Source of the DNA: CAYFZO01 sp965211995 | Lineage (GTDB): Bacteria; Pseudomonadota; Gammaproteobacteria; Poriferisulfidales; Oxydemutatoraceae | Direction: 5' to 3' | Length of the DNA stretch: 64,000 bases | Assembly (NCBI GenBank): GCA_965211995.1 | Contig: OZ243040.1 | Location: 496,001 to 560,000, forward strand | Shown here: positions 16,171 to 28,242 of the stretch, one piece after another | Numbering within the stretch: the stretch's first letter is position 1 | How the letters are laid out: every line of letters starts with the position of its first letter | The notes under the pieces: model-generated | Database searches by the model: none | Seen by the model: only the letters and a program-made list of their open reading frames with translations | Told to the model about the DNA's origin: nothing | Made by a program: the position numbers and the translations under genes

Positions 16171-16997
16171 CGTTGGCGCTGGCGCTCGGCGCCGTCTTGG
16201 GCTGTATCCGGGGAGTCACCGCGGATACGCGCCCGCACGGCGAAGAAGCCTCCGCACCGCGCTCGATCGTGCTCGCCTCGACGACCTCGACCGACAACTC
16301 CGGGCTTTACGACGTCCTGCTGCCCGCGTTCACGCGCGACACCGGCATCGTGGTGCGCGTGATCGCGGTCGGCACCGGGCGCGCGTTGAGCATCGCGAGC
16401 CGCGGCGACGCCGACGTATTGATCGTGCACGACGCGGCGTCGGAACTCGAGTTCGTGCGCGCGGGATACGGCGTCGAGCGCAAGACGTTTATGTACAATG
16501 ACTACGTGCTGGTCGGGCCAATCGCCGCCGCGGTGGAAGCGGGCGGTGTCTCCGAAACATTGCGCCGCATCGCGCAAAGCGGCGCGACTTTCGTCTCGCG
16601 CGGCGACGACAGCGGCACGCACAAGAAAGAACTGTCGCTTTGGTATGAAGTCCTGGGCGGCGCGCCGTCCGGGCGCATCTGGTACCGCGAAGTCGGTGCG
16701 GGGATGGGGACCGCGCTGAACATCGCCAACGAACTCGGCGCCTACACCCTCGCGGACCGCTCGACCTGGGTCAGTTTCAACAACCGCGCCAACCTGAAAG
16801 TCATCGTCGAGAACGAACCGCCGCTGCACAATCCCTACAGCGTGATCCTGGTGAACCCCGGACGCTACCCCGGAGTGCGGTTTGCCGCGGCGCGGGTTTT
16901 CTCCGACTGGCTGACTTCGGAACGGGGGTTTGTGCACATCCGCGGCTTCAAGGTGCGCGGGCGGCAGTTGTTCTTTCCTTATCTCCCGCGCACTTGA
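16137..16997 (+). CDS. tupA: Tungstate-binding periplasmic protein TupA
   Basis: A 286-aa solute-binding protein with a signal peptide (LLTLALALGAVLG, with a Cys that could be lipidated though the lipobox is imperfect). The ligand motif ASTTSTDNSGLYD and the later SRGDDSGTHKKE are hallmarks of TupA rather than molybdate ModA. It would deliver tungstate to TupBC. A molybdopterin-type oxidoreductase at 40.6 kb is a plausible user of the metal. It converges on the aspartic protease gene with only 7 nt between the stops. Confidence 0.9.
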   Translation: MRFHPLAGRLLTLALALGAVLGCIRGVTADTRPHGEEASAPRSIVLASTTSTDNSGLYDVLLPAFTRDTGIVVRVIAVGTGRALSIASRGDADVLIVHDAASELEFVRAGYGVERKTFMYNDYVLVGPIAAAVEAGGVSETLRRIAQSGATFVSRGDDSGTHKKELSLWYEVLGGAPSGRIWYREVGAGMGTALNIANELGAYTLADRSTWVSFNNRANLKVIVENEPPLHNPYSVILVNPGRYPGVRFAAARVFSDWLTSERGFVHIRGFKVRGRQLFFPYLPRT

Positions 16998-17004
16998 AGC
17001 GGCC

Positions 17005-17556
17005 TCAGCGCGCCGGTGCGGTCAACGTCAGTTCGCGCCCGGTCTGATTGAAGTCAAGGCGCTTCAGAAATTCCATGCCGAGCAGGACGCTGTCGCCCTC
17101 CATGTACGGGTTGATGCTGCCGTTTAAGTTCTCGAGGCGAATGTCGCCGAGTTCGACGCTGTCGAGGTGGGCGCGGTAAACCGTGATCGTGCCGTTCGCG
17201 GTGCGCGCGTAGAACGGTGCGCCGCGGATGAGGTTCAATTTGTTCGCCACCGTTTCGGGGATGTTGACGTCGCTCGCGCCGGTGTCCACCAGAAAGTCAA
17301 CTGCGTGCTCGTTGATGCTGCCGGTTGCGACGTAATGGCCGTAGCGGTTGCGCAGCAGCACCACGCGCGTGCCGCCGTCTTCGAGGAACTGTGATACCGG
17401 TGCGGGGTTCGGGTTGTAAAGTTTGCTCAGGTGGTCGTCAAAGAACAGGAACAAAAGCGCCAGCACCGCGACCCAGGCCACCGCGATCATGCGCTTGCCG
17501 TAGCGGCGGCTGACCGGCGCTTCGCCGGGTGGACGCCCGTCGGGGTCGCGGTTCAT
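17005..17556 (-). CDS. Membrane-anchored retropepsin-like aspartic protease
   Basis: A 183-aa protein of the TIGR02281 retropepsin-like type. One N-terminal span (IAVAWVAVLALLFLFF, residues about 24-40) anchors a single aspartic protease lobe with the active motif FLVDTGASDVNIP; such proteins work as dimers. A glycine-rich flap and GMEFLKRLDF near the C-terminus fit. The ATG overlaps the upstream acyltransferase gene by ATGA, so both are coupled. The substrate is unknown. Confidence 0.87.
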   Translation of the reverse strand: MNRDPDGRPPGEAPVSRRYGKRMIAVAWVAVLALLFLFFDDHLSKLYNPNPAPVSQFLEDGGTRVVLLRNRYGHYVATGSINEHAVDFLVDTGASDVNIPETVANKLNLIRGAPFYARTANGTITVYRAHLDSVELGDIRLENLNGSINPYMEGDSVLLGMEFLKRLDFNQTGRELTLTAPAR

Positions 17557-18329
17557 TTTCCCGGCGCTCCCTGCCGGTTTTTGCTGTGTTCGGCGACCAC
17601 CCGCGCGTGCGCTTTTTCCGCGAGTTGCTTGCGGTTGCCGTCGCCGGACAGACCGTCGGGGTAGCGCACGACCGCGTGGATGCGGCGCTCGCCGATGATC
17701 GCGAGGGCGTGGGTGAGAAATGGAACCTCTCTGGTGTACGGCGCTTTCGGATGAACGCCGCCCGCCGTGTTCCGGCGCGGGTCGGCGCACGGATAAGTGA
17801 TCGAGACCGGCTGCACCGGCGCGCGCGTATTAATCGCGGCCATGAACAGGCGCGGGTGAAAGCGGTGTATCGTCGTGCCGTCCGAGGTCGTGCCTTCGGG
17901 GAAGAACGCGACGCCGGCGCCGGCGCGCAGGCGCGCGCCGATCAGTTGCGCCACGGCTTCCGCGCCCGCGCCCCGGTTTATGAACAAGGTGCCGGCTTTG
18001 CGCGCGAGATAGCCAATGACCGGCCAGCGCGCGATCTCGGCTTTCGACAGGAAACTGACCGGTTGCAGGCCGCCGACGATCACGACGTCCATCCACGAGA
18101 CGTGGTTCGCGACGACCAGCGACGCGCCCGCGGCGGGCTTGCCGTGGAGGTGCACGCGGATGCCGATGAGGCGCGCACAGGTGCGCAGCCACCAGCGCAC
18201 GATGCCGCGCTGCCATGCCGACCCGGCGTTGTTCCAATCGGACGGCAGCACAAAGACGCACAGCAATATGCCGATGATGATGTGCACGCCGATGAGCGGC
18301 AGTCTGACCGCGATGCGCAGGATGTTCAT
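17553..18329 (-). CDS. 1-acyl-glycerol-3-phosphate acyltransferase family (PlsC-like)
   Basis: A 258-aa lysophospholipid acyltransferase. The catalytic H-x4-D box reads NHVSWMD near residue 75 and the second motif is FPEGTTSDG near residue 144, with FINRGAG between them. An N-terminal membrane segment is present. It could be PlsC or an ornithine-lipid type OlsA; the sequence does not decide. It is translationally coupled to the downstream aspartic protease. Confidence 0.87.
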   Translation of the reverse strand: MNILRIAVRLPLIGVHIIIGILLCVFVLPSDWNNAGSAWQRGIVRWWLRTCARLIGIRVHLHGKPAAGASLVVANHVSWMDVVIVGGLQPVSFLSKAEIARWPVIGYLARKAGTLFINRGAGAEAVAQLIGARLRAGAGVAFFPEGTTSDGTTIHRFHPRLFMAAINTRAPVQPVSITYPCADPRRNTAGGVHPKAPYTREVPFLTHALAIIGERRIHAVVRYPDGLSGDGNRKQLAEKAHARVVAEHSKNRQGAPGK

Positions 18330-18541
18330 CTGCTCTGGGAGTTGTTGCAGGTGGGGCTTATTTTAACTTAACCCCGGCTCGCTTGCGTTTAGGCGTTCGT
18401 TGCGAGTTGGGACAAAAAGCATTGCGGATTTGTGCGCCGCTTTGCAAGCGCAAAAAAGACACGGGCGCGGGCCGGCGCCACCCTTAATTGCGATGTTGCA
18501 GATGCTACAATTTGTGCTCGTTATTGCACGGGGCATGAAGG

Positions 18542-19408
18542 ATGCGTGTGGCGATCATCGGCGGCAGCGGCTTTGTCGGAACCGCGCTAAGCGCGCAACT
18601 GCGCGACCGCGGTTGCGGCGTGCGCATCATCAGCCGCGGCGCGGCGCGGCCCGGCTTGCCGCGCGGCGTCGAATGGCACAGTTGCCCGCGCCCGTCGGCC
18701 GCTGCGTTTGCAGGTTGCGACTGCGTCGTCAACCTCGTCGGTATTCTCAACAGCCGCGCGTTTCACGCCGATGACTTCAGGCGCGTCCACGTCAGATTTG
18801 TCGCCGCCGCGCTCGCGGCATGCAAGCAGGCCGGCGTGCGGCGCTTCTTGCAGATGAGCGCGCTCAACGCGTCACGCGACGGTCCGAGCGAATACCTGCG
18901 CACCAAAGGCGAAGCCGAAGACCTCGTGCACGCGGCGGCGGCGCTCGAGGCGACGAGTTTCCGCCCGTCGGTGATCTTCGGTCCCGGCGACGGATTTCTT
19001 AACCGCTTCGCGGTGTTGCTCAAGTTTGTCCCCGGCGTATTTCCGCTGGCCTGCGCCGCCGCGCTGTTTGCGCCGGTGTACGTCGGCGACGTTGCACGTG
19101 CGGTGACCGCGGCTGTTGTTGACGGTGCCGGCGCCGGCCGGCGCATCGCGCTGTGCGGGCCGCAACGCTATACGCTGCGCGAGATCGTCGAATACGTCGC
19201 GTCGCTGCTCGGCAAACACGTCACCGTCGTGCCGCTGCCGGACTTTGCGGCGCGGCTGCAAGCGCGGGTGTGCGAATACGTGCCGGGCAAACCGTTCAGC
19301 ATGGATAACTACTTGTCGTTGCAGGTTGACAGCGTGTGCGATGAAGCCGAACCCGCACCGACCCGCCTGGAGGACGTCGCGCCGGAGTCTATCGGCGCCG
19401 GGAGGTGA
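18542..19408 (+). CDS. Complex I NDUFA9-like NAD(P)-binding protein
   Basis: A 288-aa atypical short-chain dehydrogenase. The nucleotide motif is VAIIGGSGFVGTALSAQL at the N-terminus; the body contains VNLVGIL, FLQMSALNA and the active-site-like YLRTKGEAE (YxxxK). FRPSVIFGPGDGF is typical of the NDUFA9/ylbE subgroup found in proteobacteria. It probably binds NADPH without a known catalytic role. It converges on the hydrolase gene. Confidence 0.85.
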   Translation: MRVAIIGGSGFVGTALSAQLRDRGCGVRIISRGAARPGLPRGVEWHSCPRPSAAAFAGCDCVVNLVGILNSRAFHADDFRRVHVRFVAAALAACKQAGVRRFLQMSALNASRDGPSEYLRTKGEAEDLVHAAAALEATSFRPSVIFGPGDGFLNRFAVLLKFVPGVFPLACAAALFAPVYVGDVARAVTAAVVDGAGAGRRIALCGPQRYTLREIVEYVASLLGKHVTVVPLPDFAARLQARVCEYVPGKPFSMDNYLSLQVDSVCDEAEPAPTRLEDVAPESIGAGR

Positions 19409-19470
19409 GTCAGCACTGCCGTTTTCGCTTCCGGCGTGAAGCGGCCGATGCGCCTTAAAGGCGGGAACCG

Positions 19471-20499
19471 CTAACGCTCGAACGGCTTGCCGATGATCCG
19501 TGCACGCAACTCGTCGAACATTTTACCCAGCGCCCGTTTGGCGATCCGGGGAGCGCGGCGCACCGGCATGGTCGCGCGGAATAGGCCGCCGTCGTTGTGC
19601 GCGACGCGGAAACGAAACGGATAGACGCCGGTCGTGCCGATGCGCAGGTTGACCAGGTACACGCCGTCGTCGCGCTCTTCGTAGCGGTAGCAGTCTTTTG
19701 AGAAGCGGATCAGTTGCGCGTGCTCGGGGTTGTCGCGTGCGAGTGCGTCGAGCGCGTCGCGCTGCGGATGCGCCTCGGTGTGTTTGAAAACGGGTGGCGC
19801 GGCGGGGTTCAGCGCCGAATACCAGCCCGTCAGGTAGCCGTCGCCGGTCATCACCATCGCCCGGCGCAGGAAAATGTTGAGCGGCGTGTTGAGCGTCTCC
19901 AGCCGCCGGTAGTGCACGCCGTCGGCGGCGAGCACCTCCGCGAACACCCGGTCGGCGTGAACCTTCAAGGCAAAGCCCGCCGCGACGTAGGCGGTGGTCA
20001 GCGCCAACACGGTCGCGTTAATGCGCCGGCGCAGTCGCGGCTCGGGTTTGAACAGCAGCAGCCACGCGATACCGATGATCAGCGGCACGGTATAGAAGGG
20101 GTCAATGATGAACAGGCTCGACAGCGAGAACGGATGATCGCTCAGCGGGTAGAAGATCTGCGTGCCGTAGGCGGTGCACAGGTCGAGGGCGATGTGCGTC
20201 CCGAAGCACCATAAGAACAGCAGTAGCCAACGCCTTCGGTCGAGGCCGCCGTGCGGGAACGTGCGGCTGAGCACCTGCGCCAGCAGCCATGCCGCGACGG
20301 GCATGATCAGGATTGAATGTGTCAGGCCGCGGTGCGCGGTGAAGCGCGCGACGTCGCTCAGCAACGGCGTTGCGAGCACGTCGAGGTCGGGCAGGGTGCC
20401 CGCGACCGCGCCGAGCAGCAGCGCCTTGCCGCCGATGCGTTTACCCGCGACGGCTTCGCCGATTGCGGCGCCGAGTGCCGCCTGCGTGATCGAGTCCAT
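19471..20499 (-). CDS. YdjM-family membrane metal-dependent hydrolase
   Basis: A 342-aa membrane protein of the DUF457/YdjM family. It starts MDSITQAALGAAIGE, with the conserved motifs GTLPDLDVL, HRGLTHSIL and GTHIALDLCTAYG providing probable metal ligands, and several membrane spans. The natural substrate is unknown. The first 45 or so codons are repeated three more times immediately upstream, between this gene and the DUF255 gene, so this copy is the only complete one. Confidence 0.85.
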   Translation of the reverse strand: MDSITQAALGAAIGEAVAGKRIGGKALLLGAVAGTLPDLDVLATPLLSDVARFTAHRGLTHSILIMPVAAWLLAQVLSRTFPHGGLDRRRWLLLFLWCFGTHIALDLCTAYGTQIFYPLSDHPFSLSSLFIIDPFYTVPLIIGIAWLLLFKPEPRLRRRINATVLALTTAYVAAGFALKVHADRVFAEVLAADGVHYRRLETLNTPLNIFLRRAMVMTGDGYLTGWYSALNPAAPPVFKHTEAHPQRDALDALARDNPEHAQLIRFSKDCYRYEERDDGVYLVNLRIGTTGVYPFRFRVAHNDGGLFRATMPVRRAPRIAKRALGKMFDELRARIIGKPFER

Positions 20500-20514
20500 G
20501 CGCGGGCGCCGTCC

Positions 20515-20667
20515 TCAAGCCTGTTCTTTGAGCGGCGTTGCGAGCACGTCGAGGTTAAGCGGGGTGCCCGCGACCGCGCCGAGCAGCAGCGCCTTGCCGC
20601 CGATGCGTTTACCCGCGACGGCTTCGCCGATTGCGGCGCCGAGTGCCGCCTGCGTGATCGAGTCCAT
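20515..20667 (-). pseudogene. Chimeric mini-ORF C1, hydrolase N-term + DUF255 C-term
   Basis: A 50-codon ORF: hydrolase start (MDSITQAALGAAIGEAVAGK) and then, in frame, VLATPLKEQA with the stop of the DUF255 protein. It ends 15 nt before the true hydrolase ATG. Confidence 0.55.
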
Positions 20668-20682
20668 GCGTGGGCGTCGTCC

Positions 20683-20835
20683 TCAAGCCTGTTCTTTGAG
20701 CGGTGTTGCGAGCACGTTGAGGTTAAACAGGGTGCCCGCGACCGCGCCGAGCAGCAGCGCCTTGCCGCCGATGCGTTTACCCGCGACGGCTTCGCCGATT
20801 GCGGCGCCGAGTGCCGCCTGCGTGATCGAGTCCAT
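20683..20835 (-). pseudogene. Chimeric mini-ORF C2
   Basis: A 50-codon copy of the same chimera; compared with C1 it differs at a few residues before VLATPLKEQA (LFNLN instead of PLNLD). Start, stop and frame are intact. Confidence 0.55.
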
Positions 20836-20850
20836 GCGTGGGCGTCGTCC

Positions 20851-21003
20851 TCAAGCCTGTTCTTTGAGCGGTGTTGCGAGCACGTTGAGGTTAAACAGGG
20901 TGCCCGCGACCGCGCCGAGCAGCAGCGCCTTGCCGCCGATGCGTTTACCCGCGACCGCTTCGCTGATTGCGGCGCCGAGTGCCGCCTGCGTGATCGAGTC
21001 CAT
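20851..21003 (-). pseudogene. Chimeric mini-ORF C3
   Basis: A 50-codon copy lying 15 nt after the DUF255 gene stop. It shares the LFNLN variant with C2 and has one further change (Ser in place of Gly near residue 14). Start, stop and frame are intact. Confidence 0.55.
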
Positions 21004-21018
21004 GCGCGGGCGCCGTCC

Positions 21019-23109
<2,091 letters not shown>

Positions 23110-23177
23110 GGCGATGCGTGTTTTTCCAGAGTGGCGGGTGCTTATGTTAGCGCGTTCCATTCGCTTTGGGGGCGCTT

Positions 23178-23185
23178 GCTATAAT
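23178..23185 (+). promoter_or_regulatory. Extended -10 promoter for lgt-thyA-folA
   Basis: TGCTATAAT is a perfect -10 with the TGn extension. No good -35 is seen, as is usual for extended -10 promoters. It lies about 87 nt before lgt. Confidence 0.5.
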
Positions 23186-23271
23186 TCCGCCGAATTCACC
23201 TGTGTTTGATTTTTTTCACCGGGTCTTTATCAGATTTTATCAGGGGAACTTCAGGACCGACCCCGCAGGCA

Positions 23272-24054
23272 ATGCTGTATTACCCCGACATTGATCCCGT
23301 CGCTTTTTCCATCGCCGGCGTCAGCGTGCACTGGTACGGCCTGATGTACCTGCTCGGCTTCGCGGTCTTCATGGTGCTCGGGCGCGTGCGTGCGCGCAAC
23401 CCCGATTTCGGCATGACGCCGCAGAGCGTGGATGACCTGCTGTTTTACGGCGTGCTCGGCGTGATCCTCGGCGGGCGCATGGGGTATATCGTGTTCTACA
23501 ACTTCGAGCGCTTCGTCTATGACCCGTGGGTGATCTTCATGATCTGGGAGGGCGGCATGAGTTTTCACGGCGGCCTGCTCGGCGTGCTCGCCGCGCTGTG
23601 GCTGTTTGCGCGCAAGCACCGGGTGCCTTTTCTGCAGGTCACCGACTTCGTCGCGCCGCTGGTGCCGCTCGGCCTCGGCGCCGGGCGCTTCGGCAACTTC
23701 ATCAACGGCGAACTGTGGGGGCGGGTGAGCGACGCGCCGTGGGCGATGGTGTTTCCGCACGCCGGCGCGTTGCCGCGGCATCCGACGCAGTTGTATGAAA
23801 TGCTGATCGAGGGCGTGCTGCTGTTCGCCGTGTTGTGGATTTATTCGTCGAAACCGCGCGCGCTCGGCGTGGTGACCGGCCTGTTCGCTCTGCTGTACGC
23901 GCTCGGACGCATCGGCGTCGAGTTTCTGCGCGAGCCCGACGCGCACCTCGGCTTCGTCGCGTGGGACTGGCTGACGATGGGGCAGTTGCTGAGCCTGCCG
24001 TTGCTGTGCGTCGGCGCGTGGCTTGTGTATCAACCGCAGCGGGGGGCGCGGTGA
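23272..24054 (+). CDS. lgt: Prolipoprotein diacylglyceryl transferase Lgt
   Basis: Lgt (260 aa) transfers diacylglycerol from phosphatidylglycerol to the lipobox Cys of prolipoproteins in the inner membrane. It has seven hydrophobic spans, HWYGLMYLLGF, MSFHGGLLGV and the signature GAGRFGNFINGELWGR. ATG at 23272 gives the normal N-terminus; the open frame upstream has no homology character. The stop overlaps the thyA start as GTGA. Confidence 0.96.
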   Translation: MLYYPDIDPVAFSIAGVSVHWYGLMYLLGFAVFMVLGRVRARNPDFGMTPQSVDDLLFYGVLGVILGGRMGYIVFYNFERFVYDPWVIFMIWEGGMSFHGGLLGVLAALWLFARKHRVPFLQVTDFVAPLVPLGLGAGRFGNFINGELWGRVSDAPWAMVFPHAGALPRHPTQLYEMLIEGVLLFAVLWIYSSKPRALGVVTGLFALLYALGRIGVEFLREPDAHLGFVAWDWLTMGQLLSLPLLCVGAWLVYQPQRGAR

Positions 24055-24848
24055 AAGCGTATCTCGAGTTGCTGTCGCACGTGCTCGAACACGGCGTTGT
24101 GAAAGGTGACCGCACCGGCACCGGCACGCGCTCGCTGTTCGGATGGCAGTCGCGCTACGATCTCGCGCGGGGTTTTCCGCTGGTGACGACCAAGCGGGTG
24201 CATTTCAAGTCGGTGGTGCACGAGTTGCTGTGGTTCCTGCGCGGCGACACCAACGTTGCGTACCTCAACCGCCACGGCGTGACGATCTGGGACGAGTGGG
24301 CCGACGACGACGGCAATCTCGGGCCGATCTACGGCCGCCAGTGGCGTTCCTGGCCCGCGCCCGGCGGCATGACCTACGTTGACCAGATGCGGCGGGTGGT
24401 GGACGGCGTCCGCGCTGATCCCGATTCGCGCAGGCTGCTGGTGTGCGCGTGGAACGTCGGCGAACTCGAACTGATGCGCCTGCCGCCGTGCCACGTGCTG
24501 TTTCAGTTCTACGTCGCCGACGGGCGGCTGTCGTGCCAGTTGTACCAAAGAAGCGCCGACGTTTTTCTCGGGGTGCCGTTCAACGTCGCCTCCTACGCGC
24601 TGCTGACGCTGATGACGGCGCAGGCGTGCGGCCTCGCGCCGGGCGAATTCATCCATACTTTCGGCGACGTGCACTTGTACGACAACCACGTTGAGCAGGC
24701 CGCGGTGCAGTTGCAGCGCACGCCGCGTGCGCCGCCGCGCGTTGAACTCAACCCCGAAGTGCGGGAGTTGTTCTCCTTTCGCTACGACGACGTGCGCCTG
24801 CTCGACTACGACGCGCACCCGCCGATCACGGCGCCGGTCGCGGTGTGA
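24051..24848 (+). CDS. thyA: Thymidylate synthase ThyA
   Basis: ThyA (265 aa) makes dTMP from dUMP and methylene-tetrahydrofolate. The catalytic Cys is in RLPPCHVLFQFYV; other signatures are GDRTGTGT, QRSADVFLGVPFN and HLYDNH. GTG at 24051 is the start, overlapping lgt by 4 nt, with a G-rich ribosome site inside lgt. The gene is itself coupled to folA by GTGA at 24845-24848. Full length. Confidence 0.97.
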   Translation: MKAYLELLSHVLEHGVVKGDRTGTGTRSLFGWQSRYDLARGFPLVTTKRVHFKSVVHELLWFLRGDTNVAYLNRHGVTIWDEWADDDGNLGPIYGRQWRSWPAPGGMTYVDQMRRVVDGVRADPDSRRLLVCAWNVGELELMRLPPCHVLFQFYVADGRLSCQLYQRSADVFLGVPFNVASYALLTLMTAQACGLAPGEFIHTFGDVHLYDNHVEQAAVQLQRTPRAPPRVELNPEVRELFSFRYDDVRLLDYDAHPPITAPVAV

Positions 24849-25357
24849 GCAGGGGGTCCCCGCCGCTGAACGTTACTTTCATCGTCGCGCACGCGCGCAA
24901 CCGCGTGATCGGCAAAGGCAACGCGATGCCGTGGCATCTGTCGGCGGATCTCAGGCGCTTTCGGCGGATCACGACCGGCAAGCCGGTGGTGATGGGACGC
25001 AGGACTTTTCAAACGCTGGCGCGCCCGCTGCCCGAGCGGCGCAATATCGTGCTGAGCCGCGACCCCGCGTTCGCCGCGTCCGGTTGCGAAGTCGCGCACG
25101 GCCTCGACGCACTGCACGCACTGGTCGGCGCCGAGGAATGTATGGTCATCGGCGGCGCCGAGATTTATCGCCGATGCCTGCCGCTGTGCCGGCGCATCCA
25201 TCTGACACTGGTGCAGGCGGATCCCGACGGCGATGTGGTGTTTCCGGAATTGGATGCAAGCGAATGGCGGCGGGATAAGGTCGGCGAACATCCCGCCGAT
25301 GAGAGGAATGATTACGGCATGGTGTTTTTTGAATTGAGGAAGCGGGATGCGGAATAG
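24845..25357 (+). CDS. folA: Dihydrofolate reductase FolA
   Basis: FolA (170 aa) regenerates tetrahydrofolate after the ThyA reaction, which explains the coupling to thyA. Motifs are NRVIGKGNAMPWHLSADL with the catalytic acid in the following helix, VVMGRRTFQTL and VIGGAEIYRR. It starts at GTG 24845. It marks the end of GC-rich sequence; the next gene is AT-rich. Confidence 0.95.
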   Translation: MSRGSPPLNVTFIVAHARNRVIGKGNAMPWHLSADLRRFRRITTGKPVVMGRRTFQTLARPLPERRNIVLSRDPAFAASGCEVAHGLDALHALVGAEECMVIGGAEIYRRCLPLCRRIHLTLVQADPDGDVVFPELDASEWRRDKVGEHPADERNDYGMVFFELRKRDAE

Positions 25358-25473
25358 CGGTATTTACGACACGCTGTTTCCTCAACATGGCTTTGGTAAG
25401 TTGAGAGGTGGCGGCATGAACGATGTAGCCTTAATTCCTCTGAAATTATTAGCGAAAGTGATAATGCAAACTT

Positions 25474-27797
25474 ATGGATAGTCTGCGCATTGACATAGCG
25501 TACCGCCCATTGCGAATAGGGTGGGCCATTCGTGCGGGTGATTTTGATGCTTTTCGGAGAGCGGTTCGGTACTCCTATGCGCTCTGGGGTGGGCCGTTCA
25601 ATCCCATTCTGATTGTTGATCGTGAGGAGGAAGCGAATCATTTGATTGATCTGTTCAGAGTGGATGTCATTCTGCCCATTGGCGAGAGTGATGAGGTTAA
25701 GAACTTTCCAAATAACTACCCGTATCTAACCAATCCATTTTTCCATAATGACATTTTTATGAAAGGTGGTGAAGACACACCGCCCTATGCACAAGTGCTC
25801 GACATATATAATTTATTGACACACTTACAGGATAATTTAGAGTGGAAGTGGAAAGCGATTAAGGATAAAGGGGTACGGATTTATAAATGGCAACCGGACG
25901 ATGTGCTGGCCAATGTGCTGTTAGTGCAACAAGGCGGGTACCCGTCTAAAGATGAAGTTGGTACGGACTACGCCTCTTCACTTTTAGAAGTCTCAAAAGG
26001 AAGACAATTTGAATTGGAGCCGACTACGCCAATACCACGCGACATATTTGAGTACCCCAGCATTTCGGATTTTTCTCGCTATGGTCTTATGCCTCACTAT
26101 AGTGTGCCATCCGGGCGGGGTGGGCCTGGTTTTTTTGTCGGAAACGCAGAGAACTTCGATGATTTGGTGTGTTATTGGAATTTGCGGGCTAGTGACATTG
26201 ATTTATGGTTCATTGATTTTCAGCATATTAAGCGTTGCGAGGGAGTAATTGCAGCAAGGGAAAAGCAAGTGCGAGAAATGGTTGACAATTATCGGTTCGA
26301 GTATGACCGTGTAGTAACAATCTGGACGCACCGTGAAGATTCTAGCAATGCTCGCAGTCTTTTTGATGAGGCAAGAAGGTTTTTCGGCGATAAAAAACTA
26401 TCGCTGCACAATGTTTCCGGTGCTATTTGGAATGAGGGAGAGGTGTGCCCGCCGATGATGTATTTGGGAGAGACATCTGCGCTTGGAATAGTAGGGGGCA
26501 TTGGTGGAAAAGTGCAAGTTTCTTTTTCTCTAAGCGAAAAACCTTTCTGTGACAATGCATGGTACTACCGCCAGCATTTGGTTGCATCAATCTCCATGAT
26601 TGGGAAACTATACGATGACGAACAGCAAAGCTTTAGCGTTCCTTATATTCCAGAACTTAATGAATTCTACGCTCGTACAATGCACTTTGACCACAGCAAG
26701 ATTCGTGTCGAACCAGAACGCATTGGTCTTATAGTCGCGGTAACCAATAACGACAAAGTTTTGCTCTCACTTCCTGTTAGTGAGTTGATGGAACGTGTGT
26801 TTGATCTGGCTGGTTACAGTGTTGATGTAAGTTCTGCTGGGTTGATTACACGCCAGTTGATTGCTCAGCTTGGAAGTATTCAAGGGGCAGCAGTTTTCAA
26901 AGTGCCGGGGGTGCGTCAGTTGCTCAAGACATTTGGCCCTAATAAATCTTTTACGAAGAATGCAGCTCTTCAAAAAATTGGGTCTGGAGACCCTGACCGG
27001 ACGGAAGCAAGATTTAAAAACTACGAGAATTTGTATATTGAGACGCGAGATTACGGCCATAAACTCACCCCAAACGCTATATTTGGTTATCTTGTTGAGA
27101 AAAGATTATTCCGCATTGGTGTAAAGTTGGTTTGTCCTACATGTCGAATGGAAACATGGACTTCTCTTGATTCATTGAAACAACAACTTGTCTGCGACTT
27201 GTGTGGGCATAAATACGATGCAACTCGACAACTTGTTGACTCTAACGAATGGCATTATCGTAGGTCCGGAGTACTTGGACAGGAGAAAAACGCGTTGGGG
27301 GCAATTCCTGTGGTGCTGACGTTGCAGCAAATAGAATCTAATCTTTACAGTACGGGGCAAGACATGTATTCACCATCTTTGGAACTATCAGTTATAAAAG
27401 AGAAGAAAAATTTCGTATGTGAAGTGGATTTTGTTTGGGTTAGGCCGAGAGATTACCCTAGAAAAACAGAGATAATTCTTGGAGAATGCAAGGATTCAGG
27501 AGAGATTTCTGCTCAGAACATCAAAAATATGAAAGTTATAGCGGATTCTCTGCCAAGAAAGCGTTTCAAGGTTTTTTTGTGCTGTCTAAGCTTGTGCCTT
27601 TTTCAAAGGAGGAGATTCAGAACGCAAGAACACTCAACGATACATATCGTAAGCGTGTAATCTTGCTGACTGCGCGGGAATTAGAACCCGAATTTATCTA
27701 TGAACATGTTACAGCCGAGTTAGATGTAGATAGATCTGCTAGTACACTAGAAGACATGGCGGATGCGACAGCAAAGATTTGGGGCTTATATACTTAA
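25474..27797 (+). pseudogene. Zinc-ribbon/PD-(D/E)XK nuclease-like protein, frameshifted
   Basis: I do not recognise this family as a whole. An AT-rich gene of about 775 codons is interrupted by a -1 shift at a run of seven T (27572-27578). The first frame runs 25474-27660; the true C-terminus continues in the frame ending 27797 with FFVLSKLVPFSKEEIQNA and RVILLTARELEPEFIYE. Near the C-terminus are a zinc ribbon (C554, C557, C574, C577) and a nuclease-like core D652, E671, K673 (EVDFV then ILGECKD). The N-terminal 500 residues show no motif I know. It stands alone between folA and a cupin gene and is probably acquired. The shift may be a sequencing error, slippage or decay. Confidence 0.6.
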
Positions 27798-27824
27798 TTA
27801 GTCGCGCCATCGGTCAATTAATTA

Positions 27825-28115
27825 GTGAGTAAAATGACCGTCAATTTCCACCAAGACAAAGTAGCCGTACGCTGGGAAGAGCGCGGCTTCGGTTGCGATT
27901 TGTGGGTGGACCCGCCCGGGCAATGTTGGGAGGATTTCACACACGCGACCGATGAATTGGTGATGGTGGTCGAAGGTGAAGTCGAATTTGAGATTGCAGG
28001 CGAGATGCATCGTCCCGCGCGCGGGGAGGAGTTGCTGATACCGGCGGGCGCCGTTCATTCGGTACGCAATATCGGCGACGGCATCGCCCGCTGGCTGTAT
28101 GGTTATAAGCGTTGA
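27825..28115 (+). CDS. Small cupin-domain protein
   Basis: A 96-aa single-domain cupin. The second cupin motif PARGEELLIPAGAVHSV is clear, while the first is reduced (HATDELVMVVEGEVEF). At this size it is probably a metal-binding protein of unknown reaction. GTG at 27825 or ATG at 27834 could start it. Sequence returns to high GC here. Confidence 0.82.
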   Translation: MSKMTVNFHQDKVAVRWEERGFGCDLWVDPPGQCWEDFTHATDELVMVVEGEVEFEIAGEMHRPARGEELLIPAGAVHSVRNIGDGIARWLYGYKR

Positions 28116-28242
28116 ATCCGCGTCAGCACATAAAATTAATCAAGTAATCTGAAAAAGATCAATGCTATAACCGGCCAACGCCTTTCCCGGGGGTGAGACA
28201 AAACGCAGCAAGGCCCGCCCCGGAAGCAGTTGGCATCGCGGT

